A stretch of DNA of 64,000 bases from Sphingobacterium sp. ML3W (GTDB lineage: Bacteria > Bacteroidota > Bacteroidia > Sphingobacteriales > Sphingobacteriaceae): contig NZ_CP009278.1 in the NCBI RefSeq assembly GCF_000747525.1, forward strand, positions 1,116,001 through 1,180,000, read 5' to 3'. Positions 27,932-36,969 of the stretch are shown in pieces (position 1 is the stretch's first letter; each line of letters opens with the position of its first letter). The notes beneath the pieces were generated by a model, which had not been told where the DNA came from, searched no databases, and was given only the letters and a program-made list of their open reading frames with translations. The position numbers and the translations under genes are program-made.

Positions 27932-29389
27932 TTAGTATCCTGGGTTTTGTTGTGCGGCAATACCTGGGTTAGTGTTCATTTCATCAAGGAAAATAGGAAG
28001 AATTGTTTTATTAGACTTTCTATCAATTGTTTTCCCTCGATTAGTGGTATTAATTGAACCCAGTTCGTCATTAAATTCAATGGTTTTATTCCAACGGATC
28101 ATATCAAAAAATCGATGACCTTCACCAGCTAATTCCTTACTTCTTTCATCTGCGATCATATCTAAATTAATCGTAGTGGCATCTGCAAGAGCTAAATTAG
28201 GTGAGCGCATATGGATAGCATTTAAATAAGTTGCAGCAAGTGCTTTGTCTGATTTTAATGCGGCCTCTGCTGCCATTAAGTACACTTCAGAAAGACGGAT
28301 AACTTTAAAGTTGACAGCAGTACTATTTGAAGATTTTTTGTCGCCCTCCAAATTGATACCACCACTGTATTTGTAGATTGAACCAAGTCGTGTAGCGGAG
28401 GTCTCATCCCTAGCCATGACTCCCCAACGTACATCTTCAGAATCTTCTTTTAGACGATTTAATAAATAATCACTCGCTAAGAAATTTCCTATAATAGCAG
28501 AACTTCCATGGTAAGATCTTCTGAAATATGCACCAAAAGAGGCATTTACTAAATCGCTTTCATTCGGATAAATCGCCAATTCAAAGATGGACTCGCTACC
28601 AAACTCTGATTTCCAAGAGTCAACCCACTCCGCATTACTATATAAGGTATATACTTTTGAATCGATTACTTCTTTTGCAGCAGCCAAAGCATTAGGATAG
28701 TCTTCCATGTATAAATATACACGTGCTTGTAATGCTTTGTTGGCATAATAATTTAAATAGCCATTCAATTTAGTTTTTGGCAGTAAGGTTTCAGCAGCTT
28801 TTAGATCTATCAATATCTGTTTGTAGTTATCTTCAACTTTTGACCTCAATTCTTGTGCATTTGACACTAACTTTGTTGTAATATTTGGAATCCCCCAAGC
28901 AGTTTTATCCTCATTGTAAGGTTCTCCATACAAACGAACTAAATCAAAATTAATCAATGCACGGCTTGTTAATGCTTGACCTTCATACGACTTAAAGTCT
29001 TCCAATGATCCCTCTGCTTTTAAAGTTTCAATTCTCGCTAACAAATTGTTGATCTGTGCGATACCATTGAAGCCTTGTGTCCAAACACCAGAATAGCTAT
29101 TGGAAGAAGCACTATGGTTAAAAGTATACAAATAATCAAAACCTCGACCAGCAGCGAAAATAGTGAAATCACCACCTTTAACATCGGCATACAATGGAAA
29201 ATTTCGACCATAATAATCTCGATTTGAAAGAATGCTCATCACGCCATTGACAATAACTTTGGCGTCAGCAGCCGTTTGTATGGAGGTTTCAGCATCTCCG
29301 GAATTTGTAGGTTTAACGTCTAAGAAGTCCTTACAGGATGAAACTGAAACGGATATAAAGATGCACGAAGCAATAAATAATTTTCTCAT
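27932..29389 (-). CDS. SusD/RagB-family nutrient-binding lipoprotein
   Basis: A 485-residue surface lipoprotein with lipobox SVSSC (Cys19) and an N-terminal CKDFLDVKPT, typical of SusD. Tetratricopeptide-like helices run through the first 280 residues, and the C-terminal portion has the characteristic EVYLMAAEAAL and DERSKELAGEGHRFFDMIRW motifs. It caps the SusC channel encoded 18 bases upstream and binds the ligand. The ligand cannot be read from sequence; murein-peptide genes upstream in the same direction suggest muropeptides. Confidence 0.93.
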   Translation of the reverse strand: MRKLFIASCIFISVSVSSCKDFLDVKPTNSGDAETSIQTAADAKVIVNGVMSILSNRDYYGRNFPLYADVKGGDFTIFAAGRGFDYLYTFNHSASSNSYSGVWTQGFNGIAQINNLLARIETLKAEGSLEDFKSYEGQALTSRALINFDLVRLYGEPYNEDKTAWGIPNITTKLVSNAQELRSKVEDNYKQILIDLKAAETLLPKTKLNGYLNYYANKALQARVYLYMEDYPNALAAAKEVIDSKVYTLYSNAEWVDSWKSEFGSESIFELAIYPNESDLVNASFGAYFRRSYHGSSAIIGNFLASDYLLNRLKEDSEDVRWGVMARDETSATRLGSIYKYSGGINLEGDKKSSNSTAVNFKVIRLSEVYLMAAEAALKSDKALAATYLNAIHMRSPNLALADATTINLDMIADERSKELAGEGHRFFDMIRWNKTIEFNDELGSINTTNRGKTIDRKSNKTILPIFLDEMNTNPGIAAQQNPGY

Positions 29390-29407
29390 TTTTTTTAATT
29401 CAATAGG

Positions 29408-32400
29408 TTAAAAATTAAATTCTAATCCAAATGTATAGGTTTTAGGAGTGGGTGTTTCCCATCCACGTGTACCATACTGATTAACCTCCGGGTCCATATA
29501 TTTGTATTTTGAGAAAGTCAAAAGATTACTTCCATTAAAGAAAATACGGGCACTGTTAATACCTATTTTGCTCAAATAATCATTGGGAATTTTATAGGAC
29601 AATGAAATGTTTTTCAATCGTAAATATGAAGCATCATAGAGGTGGCGGCTACTGATTTGATTGACATCTTCTAGATCTCGACCAGAAACCATAGGGAAGT
29701 TACCATCCATATTGGTAGGTGACCATGACCCATCAACAAAGTATTGTGCGTGAAGTCTTTCCCAATAGTAGCCATCATCAGCTACATCACGGGAACTAGC
29801 ATCGTATAATTTACCACCTAGTTTATACGCAAAATTTAAGCCCAATGATAGTCCTTTATATTCCACATCCGTATTGATACCTCCATAAACTTTTGGGTTA
29901 GCGTTACCGATGATGGTTTGTTTTGCATCACCATAATTATAAGACGCACCTCTGCCATCTACTAAGAAGTCGCCTGTTGTGCCATCATTCGTAAACCACA
30001 TGTTTTTACCATTTGTTTTATCAACACCTGCCCATTCTAAACCATAGAATGCCAATGTCGATTGATTTTCTTGATAAATGAAACGAGCTCGATCGTCTTT
30101 ACCTGTTGGATCGTACCAAACAATTGATTGACCATCACTTAATTTTTCAACTTTAGAATCAATAAATGTAGCATTAACACTTGCAGTCCATCTGAAATCC
30201 TGTTTTTTGATGATATCGGAGCCTAATTCAAATTCAATTCCTTTATTGTTGATTTCACCAATGTTTTTTATCGTATTGGAGAAGCCAGTTATAGTCGAAA
30301 TAGGGACTGCTTGGATGAGGTCTTTTGAATCTCTATTGAAATATTCAACGGTACCGAATATTTTATTTTCAAACAAACCGAATTCTAACGCAAGATTGGT
30401 TGTATAATTTCTTTCCCAAGTGAGGTTAGGGTCAGCTATATTACTTAAAGCGCCACCCGGTTGTGTCATGTATTTATTGGAATAGCTCGTCAATGATCGC
30501 CAACCATAATTTGAAGTTGGTAAAGTGCCATTTACACCATATGAAGCTCTTATCCTCAAAGCATTGATATCTTCTACTTGAGAAATAAAACTTTCTTTAG
30601 CAATGTTCCAAGAGCCAGCTACTGACCAAAAGTTACCCCAGCGAGGTATAGGGCCTAATTGAGAAGAACCATCCCTACGAAAAGATGCCGAAGCAAAGTA
30701 GCGTTCATCAAAGTTATATTCAGCACGTGATAATACGGACATCATATTGTTGCCCCAAGCATAAGCTCCTGCATCCAATTGTCCCGCGGTAGAGACGGTA
30801 TGTAAAGCGGAAGAAGGTAAGTCTTTTCCAGTTGCACGGACGAAGCTATTCTCATTTTTTTCGGCTTCAAAACCTGCTAATAAATCCACATTATGGAGTC
30901 CAAATGTTTTATTATAGTTGGCTGTAGTCGACGAAACTAATTTTTGACTGTTCGATGTGATTTCAGTTACAGTACCATTTGTAGACGATCCGTTATAATG
31001 TTTTGCACTGTAGTAAATATGATCTTTAGACTCTGTCTCATCATATGAAAAAATCGTTTTAAGCGTCAATTCAGGGAGCAGTCTTAAGGTCAATGATTCT
31101 ACAGCAGATATTTTACTGGTTTTAGAGCTATTTTCCCATTCTTTGTTATAGTAAAGTGGGTTGTAGGCTAAACTACCATAGCGAGCAGTCCATTCATTAC
31201 CCGTTTTATAATCTGTAGGCCAATAGAGCGGCCACAACAGATTTCTCGTTTGCAGTAAATAATTACTTCCGGTATTTCGGGTATCATTCATGCCGACTAA
31301 TTTTGTTTTAGCAATATTGATATTCGACCCAAACTCTAAGTATTTACCGATTTTTTGGTTGAGATTTACACGTCCACTGATACGATCATAATCATTCAAT
31401 ATGATGCGACTTTTATCTTGGGTGTAGGAAAGCGAAGTATAGTAGTTCGTATTATCTGTTCCACCACTAACTGATAGATCATTCGTATTAAAGATGCCCG
31501 TTCTGAATAACGATTTGTTCCAATCGTAATATTTACCATCACGATTTTCGACACCATCAGTTTTACCAGTAATGTTTACTTTTTCAAACATGGATGTTCC
31601 TGGAGTAGAAAACTCGTAACCATGTATCCCAAACTTCGTTGCAAATCGATCGAGTACCCACTTGTTGGCAGCTGCTTCTGTAAGTCCTCCTGCAATACGA
31701 GAATCATAAAGAAGACTGTACAACATATTGATCTGGTCTTCAAGTGGTGCCGCTTCATTATTATCTGTTGCCCAACTCGGACTAAATCCAAGAGTAGATT
31801 TTAAGTTAATTTTTGGAGCTCCATTTTTTCCTTTTTTAGTCGTGATGATAATAACACCATTTGCTGCTCGAGAACCATACAGAGAAGATGCCGCGGCATC
31901 TTTCAGCACAGTTATTGTCTCGATATCAGAAGGATTTAAGGAACTCATCACATTATTTGAATTGACCAGATAATCGTTCATCTGTCCAGTTGACCCCGAT
32001 ACTACGGGAACACCGTCGATGACATATAATGGCTCATTCGAAGCACCCATGGAACCGATGCCACGGATACGGATAGCAGGTGTAGAGCCTGCTTGCCCCG
32101 AACTCGTGCTGACTTGTAAGCCTGCCACACGACCTGTCAAAGCATTTTGAAAGGAAGTGACCGGCTGTTTATCTATAGCGTCATTTTTAACAACTGCGGC
32201 AGAACCCGTGAATGTACTTTTCTTAGCAGTTCCATAAGCAACTACCATGACCTCATCCAAAGCATTTTCTTCTTTTTCCAAGGAAATGGTTAATGTCTTG
32301 CGACCACTTACTTTAACTTGCTGTTTTTCATAGCCCACCGCACTGATGATGAGAGTTGCATCTTGACTGGCATTTAGCGTGAACAGTCCATTTGAGTTTG

Positions 32401-32563
32401 TTGATGTAGCGGTGTTTGTTCCTTTGATAGCGACGGTTACATCTGGAATAGCAGTGCCATTCACATCTGAAACTTTTCCCGCAACTTGGATTTGCTGTGC
32501 ATGTACGACTTGGAATGCCCCGCAAGCCATCGTACATAACGAGGTGAGTAAAATTTTATTCAT
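29408..32563 (-). CDS. SusC/RagA-family TonB-linked outer-membrane transporter
   Basis: 1051 residues. Signal peptide 1-22 (VVHAQ), carboxypeptidase-like regulatory domain (25-105), then the plug with the SusC signature ALTGRVAGLQV, AIRIRGIGSMGASNEPLYVIDG and TVLKDAAASSLYGSRAANGV, then a 22-strand barrel ending FGLEFNF. It imports oligomers bound by SusD, driven by TonB. A 138-base gap with two hairpins separates it from the epimerase gene on the same strand, so expression may be partly independent. No anti-sigma/ECF sigma pair lies nearby. Confidence 0.94.
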   Translation of the reverse strand: MNKILLTSLCTMACGAFQVVHAQQIQVAGKVSDVNGTAIPDVTVAIKGTNTATSTNSNGLFTLNASQDATLIISAVGYEKQQVKVSGRKTLTISLEKEENALDEVMVVAYGTAKKSTFTGSAAVVKNDAIDKQPVTSFQNALTGRVAGLQVSTSSGQAGSTPAIRIRGIGSMGASNEPLYVIDGVPVVSGSTGQMNDYLVNSNNVMSSLNPSDIETITVLKDAAASSLYGSRAANGVIIITTKKGKNGAPKINLKSTLGFSPSWATDNNEAAPLEDQINMLYSLLYDSRIAGGLTEAAANKWVLDRFATKFGIHGYEFSTPGTSMFEKVNITGKTDGVENRDGKYYDWNKSLFRTGIFNTNDLSVSGGTDNTNYYTSLSYTQDKSRIILNDYDRISGRVNLNQKIGKYLEFGSNINIAKTKLVGMNDTRNTGSNYLLQTRNLLWPLYWPTDYKTGNEWTARYGSLAYNPLYYNKEWENSSKTSKISAVESLTLRLLPELTLKTIFSYDETESKDHIYYSAKHYNGSSTNGTVTEITSNSQKLVSSTTANYNKTFGLHNVDLLAGFEAEKNENSFVRATGKDLPSSALHTVSTAGQLDAGAYAWGNNMMSVLSRAEYNFDERYFASASFRRDGSSQLGPIPRWGNFWSVAGSWNIAKESFISQVEDINALRIRASYGVNGTLPTSNYGWRSLTSYSNKYMTQPGGALSNIADPNLTWERNYTTNLALEFGLFENKIFGTVEYFNRDSKDLIQAVPISTITGFSNTIKNIGEINNKGIEFELGSDIIKKQDFRWTASVNATFIDSKVEKLSDGQSIVWYDPTGKDDRARFIYQENQSTLAFYGLEWAGVDKTNGKNMWFTNDGTTGDFLVDGRGASYNYGDAKQTIIGNANPKVYGGINTDVEYKGLSLGLNFAYKLGGKLYDASSRDVADDGYYWERLHAQYFVDGSWSPTNMDGNFPMVSGRDLEDVNQISSRHLYDASYLRLKNISLSYKIPNDYLSKIGINSARIFFNGSNLLTFSKYKYMDPEVNQYGTRGWETPTPKTYTFGLEFNF

Positions 32564-32590
32564 AAGAGTGTTTTGGTTAGTTATGCTTTT

Positions 32591-32637
32591 AATAGATTGT
32601 GTTCAGGCAATCTATTTTATACCCTAGTAAGGTATAA
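32591..32637 (-). promoter_or_regulatory. Two adjacent hairpins between the epimerase gene and susC
   Basis: In the minus direction a seven-bp stem (TTATACC with GGTATAA) is followed directly by a nine-bp stem (AATAGATTG with CAATCTATT). Neither ends in a clear T-run, so they could process or stabilise the mRNA, or partly attenuate it, giving separate levels for susCD and the upstream genes. Confidence 0.4.
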
Positions 32638-32701
32638 GATAAGAATAAGATCATGATGTTTTATTCCTAAAAACCATAGATCTTATGCTATTTGTATTTT
32701 T

Positions 32702-33757
32702 TTATTGTGCTATAATACCTATTCCAGGTCGCTCAGATAAGACACAATTTCCATCGATGACTTTCATGCCATCATAAATATCATTACCGATCAGGAGTGC
32801 ACCATCGAGATCAACCCAATCCGCCAAAGGACCCAATTGTGCAGCAGCAGAAATGGCACATGAAGTTTCCGTCATACAGCCGATCATAACCTTCATTTTT
32901 AAAGTCTGAGCCAATTCGGCCATACGTTTTGCTTCTCGCATCCCCGTGCACTTCATTAACTTGATATTGATCCCCGAATACACACCTTGCAGGGAAGGTA
33001 CATCAGCCAATCGTTGACAAGCTTCATCTGCAATGGTTGGAATCGGGCTGTGTGCTGTAAGCCAAGCGTTATCATCGACTTGTTCTTTTGGCATAGGTTG
33101 TTCCAAAAATACAACACCACGCTCCGCTAACCAATGTGACATTTCCAAAGCCTCTTCCTTCACCTTCCATCCTTGGTTTACATCAGCGCAAAGTGGTCTG
33201 TCGGTACATTGACGGATGGTATCGATGATCATTTTATCAGTTTCAAGTCCCAATTTAACTTTTAGAATTTTAAACTGATCTGCTTCCATTACTTTTTTTC
33301 GAATGACATCTTCCGTATCGATACCGATGGTATAAGAAGTCGGCGGCGTCTTAGCTGGATCTAAACCCCAAATCTTGTATAGGGGTTGTCCAAGCAGTTT
33401 ACCGATTAAATCATGGAGCGCAATATCGACCGCAGCTTTTGCTGCGGTATTATTAACCATGACCTGATCGATGTATTGTAACAGTTCTTCCGTTTGAAAA
33501 GGGGAGTTGAATCCACGTAAATCCAACTTGTTAAGAAAATGGATGACACTCTCCTGCGATTCACCCAAGTAGGGAGGCATGCTCGCCTCACCGTAACCAA
33601 CCACTCCATCATATTCCAATTGTGTCAATACCACTGGTGTAGTCGTTCTACTGAACGATGCCACAGTAAAGACATAGCGCATTTCTAGTGTATACGGTTT
33701 GAACCTCAGTTTGAAAGCTCCAAAATCTTTAGTAATCCAATCTGAATGTGTGCTCAT
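32702..33757 (-). CDS. Dipeptide epimerase (L-Ala-D/L-Glu epimerase type)
   Basis: 351 residues, enolase superfamily, muconate-lactonising subgroup. The barrel has the acid-base Lys pair KVKLG (about 162-164), metal ligands in CADVNQGW, LEQPM and IADEAC, the second catalytic Lys in INIKLMKCTG, and the DLDG motif that in this group recognises the dipeptide amino end. L-Ala-D-Glu epimerases convert the murein dipeptide to L-Ala-L-Glu so that it can be used as nutrient. It lies nine bases after the NlpC/P60 gene, whose enzyme would release exactly this dipeptide; this strengthens the call. Confidence 0.88.
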   Translation of the reverse strand: MSTHSDWITKDFGAFKLRFKPYTLEMRYVFTVASFSRTTTPVVLTQLEYDGVVGYGEASMPPYLGESQESVIHFLNKLDLRGFNSPFQTEELLQYIDQVMVNNTAAKAAVDIALHDLIGKLLGQPLYKIWGLDPAKTPPTSYTIGIDTEDVIRKKVMEADQFKILKVKLGLETDKMIIDTIRQCTDRPLCADVNQGWKVKEEALEMSHWLAERGVVFLEQPMPKEQVDDNAWLTAHSPIPTIADEACQRLADVPSLQGVYSGINIKLMKCTGMREAKRMAELAQTLKMKVMIGCMTETSCAISAAAQLGPLADWVDLDGALLIGNDIYDGMKVIDGNCVLSERPGIGIIAQ

Positions 33758-33766
33758 GCTTATCTT

Positions 33767-34993
33767 TTATTTGATACTATAATAGCTGTTATGCTGTACT
33801 TGTTGTATTTGAGCGTCATTTGCACCGAGGTATCTTTTAGCAGCAACTACGGTTCGTGTCTGGAAATCATCATAATTGGCAGCATCTTTCAACATACTGT
33901 TGATCCGTACAGATCCAGCTGCATGTATAAAAGTCCCATTGCCCATATAGATAGCTACATGCGTTACGCGCGCATTTGGATTCGTGTTCTTTCCTGCAGC
34001 AAAAAATAAGAGGTCGGCAGGTTTTAGATTTTTAAGTGCTTTTTCGGGGTCAAAGTGCCCTTCTGAATCGAGAATATCCACGGTTTCACCAGCCAATACC
34101 TGTTGCGAAGCATCGCGGGGAATCACGTAGCCATTCATAAAATAAGCTGTTTTAGTGAAGCCACTGCAATCCACACCTTTCACAGATGTTCCCCCCCATA
34201 GATAAGGTAATCCCAACATGGTCTTCGCACTTGAAATTAAATTTTCAGCAGTTGGATTACGAGAATCAATCCATTTTTTTAAAGATAAAGCCTCATCCTT
34301 TTTAATATAAGCTTTACGTCCATCAGGATAGGAGACCTCAAAATAATTATTCTTCTCTCCTTTAAGGACTAAAATATCACCATAAACAAGATCTGAAACG
34401 CGTTGACTTTGTGTATTGGGCTCCGATAGTGATTTCCCAAATTCGGAAGTATAGATTATTTTAGGCTGTTCATTCCATTGTTTAGCCTCTTCCTTGGTCA
34501 TGGCTGTGATGGAAGAAGTCGGGATCCAGGCAATATACCCCTCTGGCGTACGGATACGATAATCACCACGATCTTTTTGTAGGATATCGACCTGTGTCCC
34601 CATCAATACCTGACTGGCCATCTCAGCAGCATGGTCGGGCTTGGTTCTCATATTGGCAACCGATAGGTTGACAATACCGACCCATTTATTACCGAGGTTT
34701 TGTTCAGGAAGAAGGGTTACTGCTACCTTAGCAGGGATATTTTTGAACCGTTGTTCGAAAGCTGCTTTAGCAGCAGGCTCTGTTGTTTCAATTTCATACT
34801 CATTTTCTGCAACTACAGTTTTTGTGAGCGCAAATATTTTAGTGCGTTTATCAGGTGCAAATTCTTTCCTTACGTTTTCTTGCAGTTCTTTAACCTGATA
34901 ATAAATGGTTGAATCAACTTGTTGTGAAAAAGCATGATTAATCATGAAAAAGCCTGCACAGCTGAGGATAGCATATCTAAGTTTGTTTGTCAT
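33767..34993 (-). CDS. NlpC/P60 endopeptidase with SH3 domains
   Basis: This exported murein hydrolase has 408 residues, with a signal peptide ending HAFSQ (24). Two bacterial SH3-like domains (about 100-180 and 185-235) precede the NlpC/P60 domain (about 250-395), which has catalytic Cys in VDCSGFTKTAYF (about 270), His in RVTHVAIYMG (about 345) and the third polar residue in FIHAAGSV. Enzymes of this layout (YkfC type) cleave D-Glu-diaminopimelate in free murein peptides, giving L-Ala-D-Glu. The substrate is inferred from the fold and from the epimerase gene nine bases downstream. Confidence 0.9.
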   Translation of the reverse strand: MTNKLRYAILSCAGFFMINHAFSQQVDSTIYYQVKELQENVRKEFAPDKRTKIFALTKTVVAENEYEIETTEPAAKAAFEQRFKNIPAKVAVTLLPEQNLGNKWVGIVNLSVANMRTKPDHAAEMASQVLMGTQVDILQKDRGDYRIRTPEGYIAWIPTSSITAMTKEEAKQWNEQPKIIYTSEFGKSLSEPNTQSQRVSDLVYGDILVLKGEKNNYFEVSYPDGRKAYIKKDEALSLKKWIDSRNPTAENLISSAKTMLGLPYLWGGTSVKGVDCSGFTKTAYFMNGYVIPRDASQQVLAGETVDILDSEGHFDPEKALKNLKPADLLFFAAGKNTNPNARVTHVAIYMGNGTFIHAAGSVRINSMLKDAANYDDFQTRTVVAAKRYLGANDAQIQQVQHNSYYSIK

Positions 34994-35011
34994 GCTGATT
35001 AGTTTGTTTTT

Positions 35012-35042
35012 TAAAGATAGACTAATTTGTATATTATCACAA
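35012..35042 (-). promoter_or_regulatory. Promoter of the NlpC/P60-epimerase-susCD unit
   Basis: On the minus strand TTG, 20 bp, then TATCTTTA (one mismatch to TAnnTTTG) stands 19 bases before the ATG at 34993. Confidence 0.6.
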
Positions 35043-35294
35043 AAAATGATGTCGATTTGTGAATTAATTTATGATTCTTTTGCATAAATGCGAATGCATA
35101 AGCCTTTTTTTCTAAAACGAGCGGAACGAGCTCATAGATTCTATTTAAGATAACTAGTATGTTAAACAAATCGACAGAAGTGAGCTCATGGGTACAAATG
35201 AAAAATGGAGACGCATAAATAATTATTCTGATGAAAAACTACCAAAAAGAAACACGCAATTGTGTATACTTGTATTGCAAAAATCGATTAAAAT
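35043..35294. other. Intergenic region before the asparaginase-family gene
   Basis: No gene is seen. A GAGCTCAT word occurs twice (near 35127 and 35182). TATACTTG near 35263 is a one-mismatch -7 box about 25 bases before the ATG of the next gene. Confidence 0.35.
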
Positions 35295-36320
35295 ATGAGT
35301 TCAAGACGCCAATTTATTAAGAAGGGTATTATTGGAGCAACTGCCTTAGGTTCAATAGAAACATTATCAAGCTTTTCCACTGTCAGTAAAAAAGCTGGAG
35401 TAAAGCCTATTGTTATTTCGACATGGGATTTTGGTATTGCAGCCAATCAAGCAGCGTGGGAAGTGCTTAAAAATGGTGGAAAAGCCATTGATGCCGTAGA
35501 GCAAGGCGTCCGCGTACCCGAAGCTGATTTGAAAAATATGACGGTAGGTAAAGGTGGCTATCCTGATCGTGATGGATTTGTGACGCTAGATGCTTGTATT
35601 ATGGATTCAGAAGGAAACTGTGGGTCGGTAGCCGCATTAGAGCATATCGCTCATCCCATATCTGTCGCCCGTCTTGTTATGGACAAAACACCACATGTGA
35701 TGTTGGCCGGTGATGGGGCATTGCAATTCGCATTGGAAAATGGTTTTGAAAAAGAAGATCTATTGACCCCTGAAGGAGAAAAAGCGTGGAAAGAATGGCT
35801 GAAAGAAAAACAGTATAAACCGATTATGAATATTGAAAATAAGTCTTTCGCTGTCGAGCGTTTGCCTGGCAATCAATATAATCACGATACGATTGGTATG
35901 TTGGCACTGGATGCCGAAGGAAATCTTTCGGGAGCCTGTACCACCAGTGGCATGGCCTTTAAAATGCATGGACGCGTAGGAGATAGCCCTATTATTGGAG
36001 CAGGTCTGTATGTAGATAATGAAGTAGGAGGGGCAACATCCACTGGCGTAGGGGAAGAGGTGATCCGTACGGTAGGAAGTTTTCTTGTAGTCGAACTGAT
36101 GCGTCAGGGATATTCACCAGAAGATGCCTGTAAAGAAGCAGTCAAACGTATCGTGAAAAAGAAACCGAATATTGCCAAAGATATCCAAGTTGGATTTTTG
36201 GCGCTCAATAAGAAGGGTGAATATGGATCTTATGCTTTACAAAAAGGTTTTTCTTACGCTGTTTGTCATAAAGAAAAACAAGATCTCTTAATTCCAGGGA
36301 CTTATTATTATAAAAGCTAA
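35295..36320 (+). CDS. Asparaginase/aspartylglucosaminidase-family Ntn hydrolase
   Basis: 341 residues with a Tat-like N-terminus (SSRRQFIKKGIIGATALGS), so probably exported folded. The Ntn-hydrolase precursor should self-cleave before the Thr of HDTIGMLALD (about 198), which then acts as nucleophile. Downstream GRVGDSPIIGAGLYVDNEVGGATSTGVGEE matches the substrate loop of N4-(beta-N-acetylglucosaminyl)-L-asparaginases (glycosylasparaginase). It releases the sugar from Asn-linked glycopeptides or hydrolyses isoaspartyl peptides; the first is favoured by the loop and the Tat signal. Single gene with a weak hairpin at its end. Confidence 0.85.
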   Translation: MSSRRQFIKKGIIGATALGSIETLSSFSTVSKKAGVKPIVISTWDFGIAANQAAWEVLKNGGKAIDAVEQGVRVPEADLKNMTVGKGGYPDRDGFVTLDACIMDSEGNCGSVAALEHIAHPISVARLVMDKTPHVMLAGDGALQFALENGFEKEDLLTPEGEKAWKEWLKEKQYKPIMNIENKSFAVERLPGNQYNHDTIGMLALDAEGNLSGACTTSGMAFKMHGRVGDSPIIGAGLYVDNEVGGATSTGVGEEVIRTVGSFLVVELMRQGYSPEDACKEAVKRIVKKKPNIAKDIQVGFLALNKKGEYGSYALQKGFSYAVCHKEKQDLLIPGTYYYKS

Positions 36321-36338
36321 TTTAAAATCAGTAAACTG

Positions 36339-36361
36339 ATATGACGCTTATTCTGTCATAT
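36339..36361 (+). terminator. Weak hairpin after the asparaginase-family gene
   Basis: ATATGAC pairs with GTCATAT over a nine-base loop; the following AATTTAT is a poor T-run, so termination may be partial and msrA may be read through. Confidence 0.3.
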
Positions 36362-36395
36362 AATTTATAAGTTTGAGTAATAAAGATATTAAAAT

Positions 36396-36911
36396 ATGAA
36401 AGCAACATTTGGAGGTGGCTGTTTTTGGTGTACAGAGGTTATTTTTCAAAATACCGAAGGCGTAAAAACTGTTTTACCAGGATATATGGGGGGATTGAAT
36501 GATAACCCTACCTACGAACAAGTATGTACAGGTACAACGGAACATGTTGAAGTGGTACAGATCGAATACGATGAAGAGCTTGTGAATTATGAAGACCTAT
36601 TGAAGATCTTCTTTAAGACACATAATCCAACGACACTAAACCGTCAAGGTAATGATGTCGGCACGCAATATAGATCCGTTGTATTTTTTCATGATGAGGA
36701 GCAAGAGATCTTAGCTAAAAACTTTATTGATGAATTAGACAGTGAAGATATATTTGAAGATCCGATCGTCACTACTGTCGAACCTGCTGTTACTTTTTGG
36801 GTGGCAGAAAACTATCATCATAATTATTTCAATACGCATCCGGAGAATCCATTCTGTTCTGTCGTGATTGCACCCAAATTACAAAAATTCATCAAAGAAT
36901 TTAATTCATAA
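36396..36911 (+). CDS. msrA: Peptide methionine-S-sulfoxide reductase
   Basis: This cytoplasmic repair enzyme of 171 residues reduces the S form of methionine sulfoxide. The catalytic motif GCFWC sits at 8-12 with Cys9 as nucleophile. The substrate pocket motifs GYMGG, TTEHVEVVQIEYD and NDVGTQYRS follow. Cys12 and the C-terminal region (NPFCSVV, near 149) can supply a resolving Cys. Length is normal for the single-domain form; no MsrB fusion. It ends at a strong terminator convergent with parC. Confidence 0.95.
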   Translation: MKATFGGGCFWCTEVIFQNTEGVKTVLPGYMGGLNDNPTYEQVCTGTTEHVEVVQIEYDEELVNYEDLLKIFFKTHNPTTLNRQGNDVGTQYRSVVFFHDEEQEILAKNFIDELDSEDIFEDPIVTTVEPAVTFWVAENYHHNYFNTHPENPFCSVVIAPKLQKFIKEFNS

Positions 36912-36938
36912 AAAAATCCGCTAAAAGCGGATTTTTTT
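36911..36938. terminator. Bidirectional terminator between msrA and parC
   Basis: A 12-bp perfect stem (AAAAAATCCGCT and complement) with a three-base AAA loop overlaps the last base of the msrA stop codon and has T and A runs on the two strands. Confidence 0.88.
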
Positions 36939-36969
36939 ATGAATTATAATTATTGAACAGCAGATTGAT

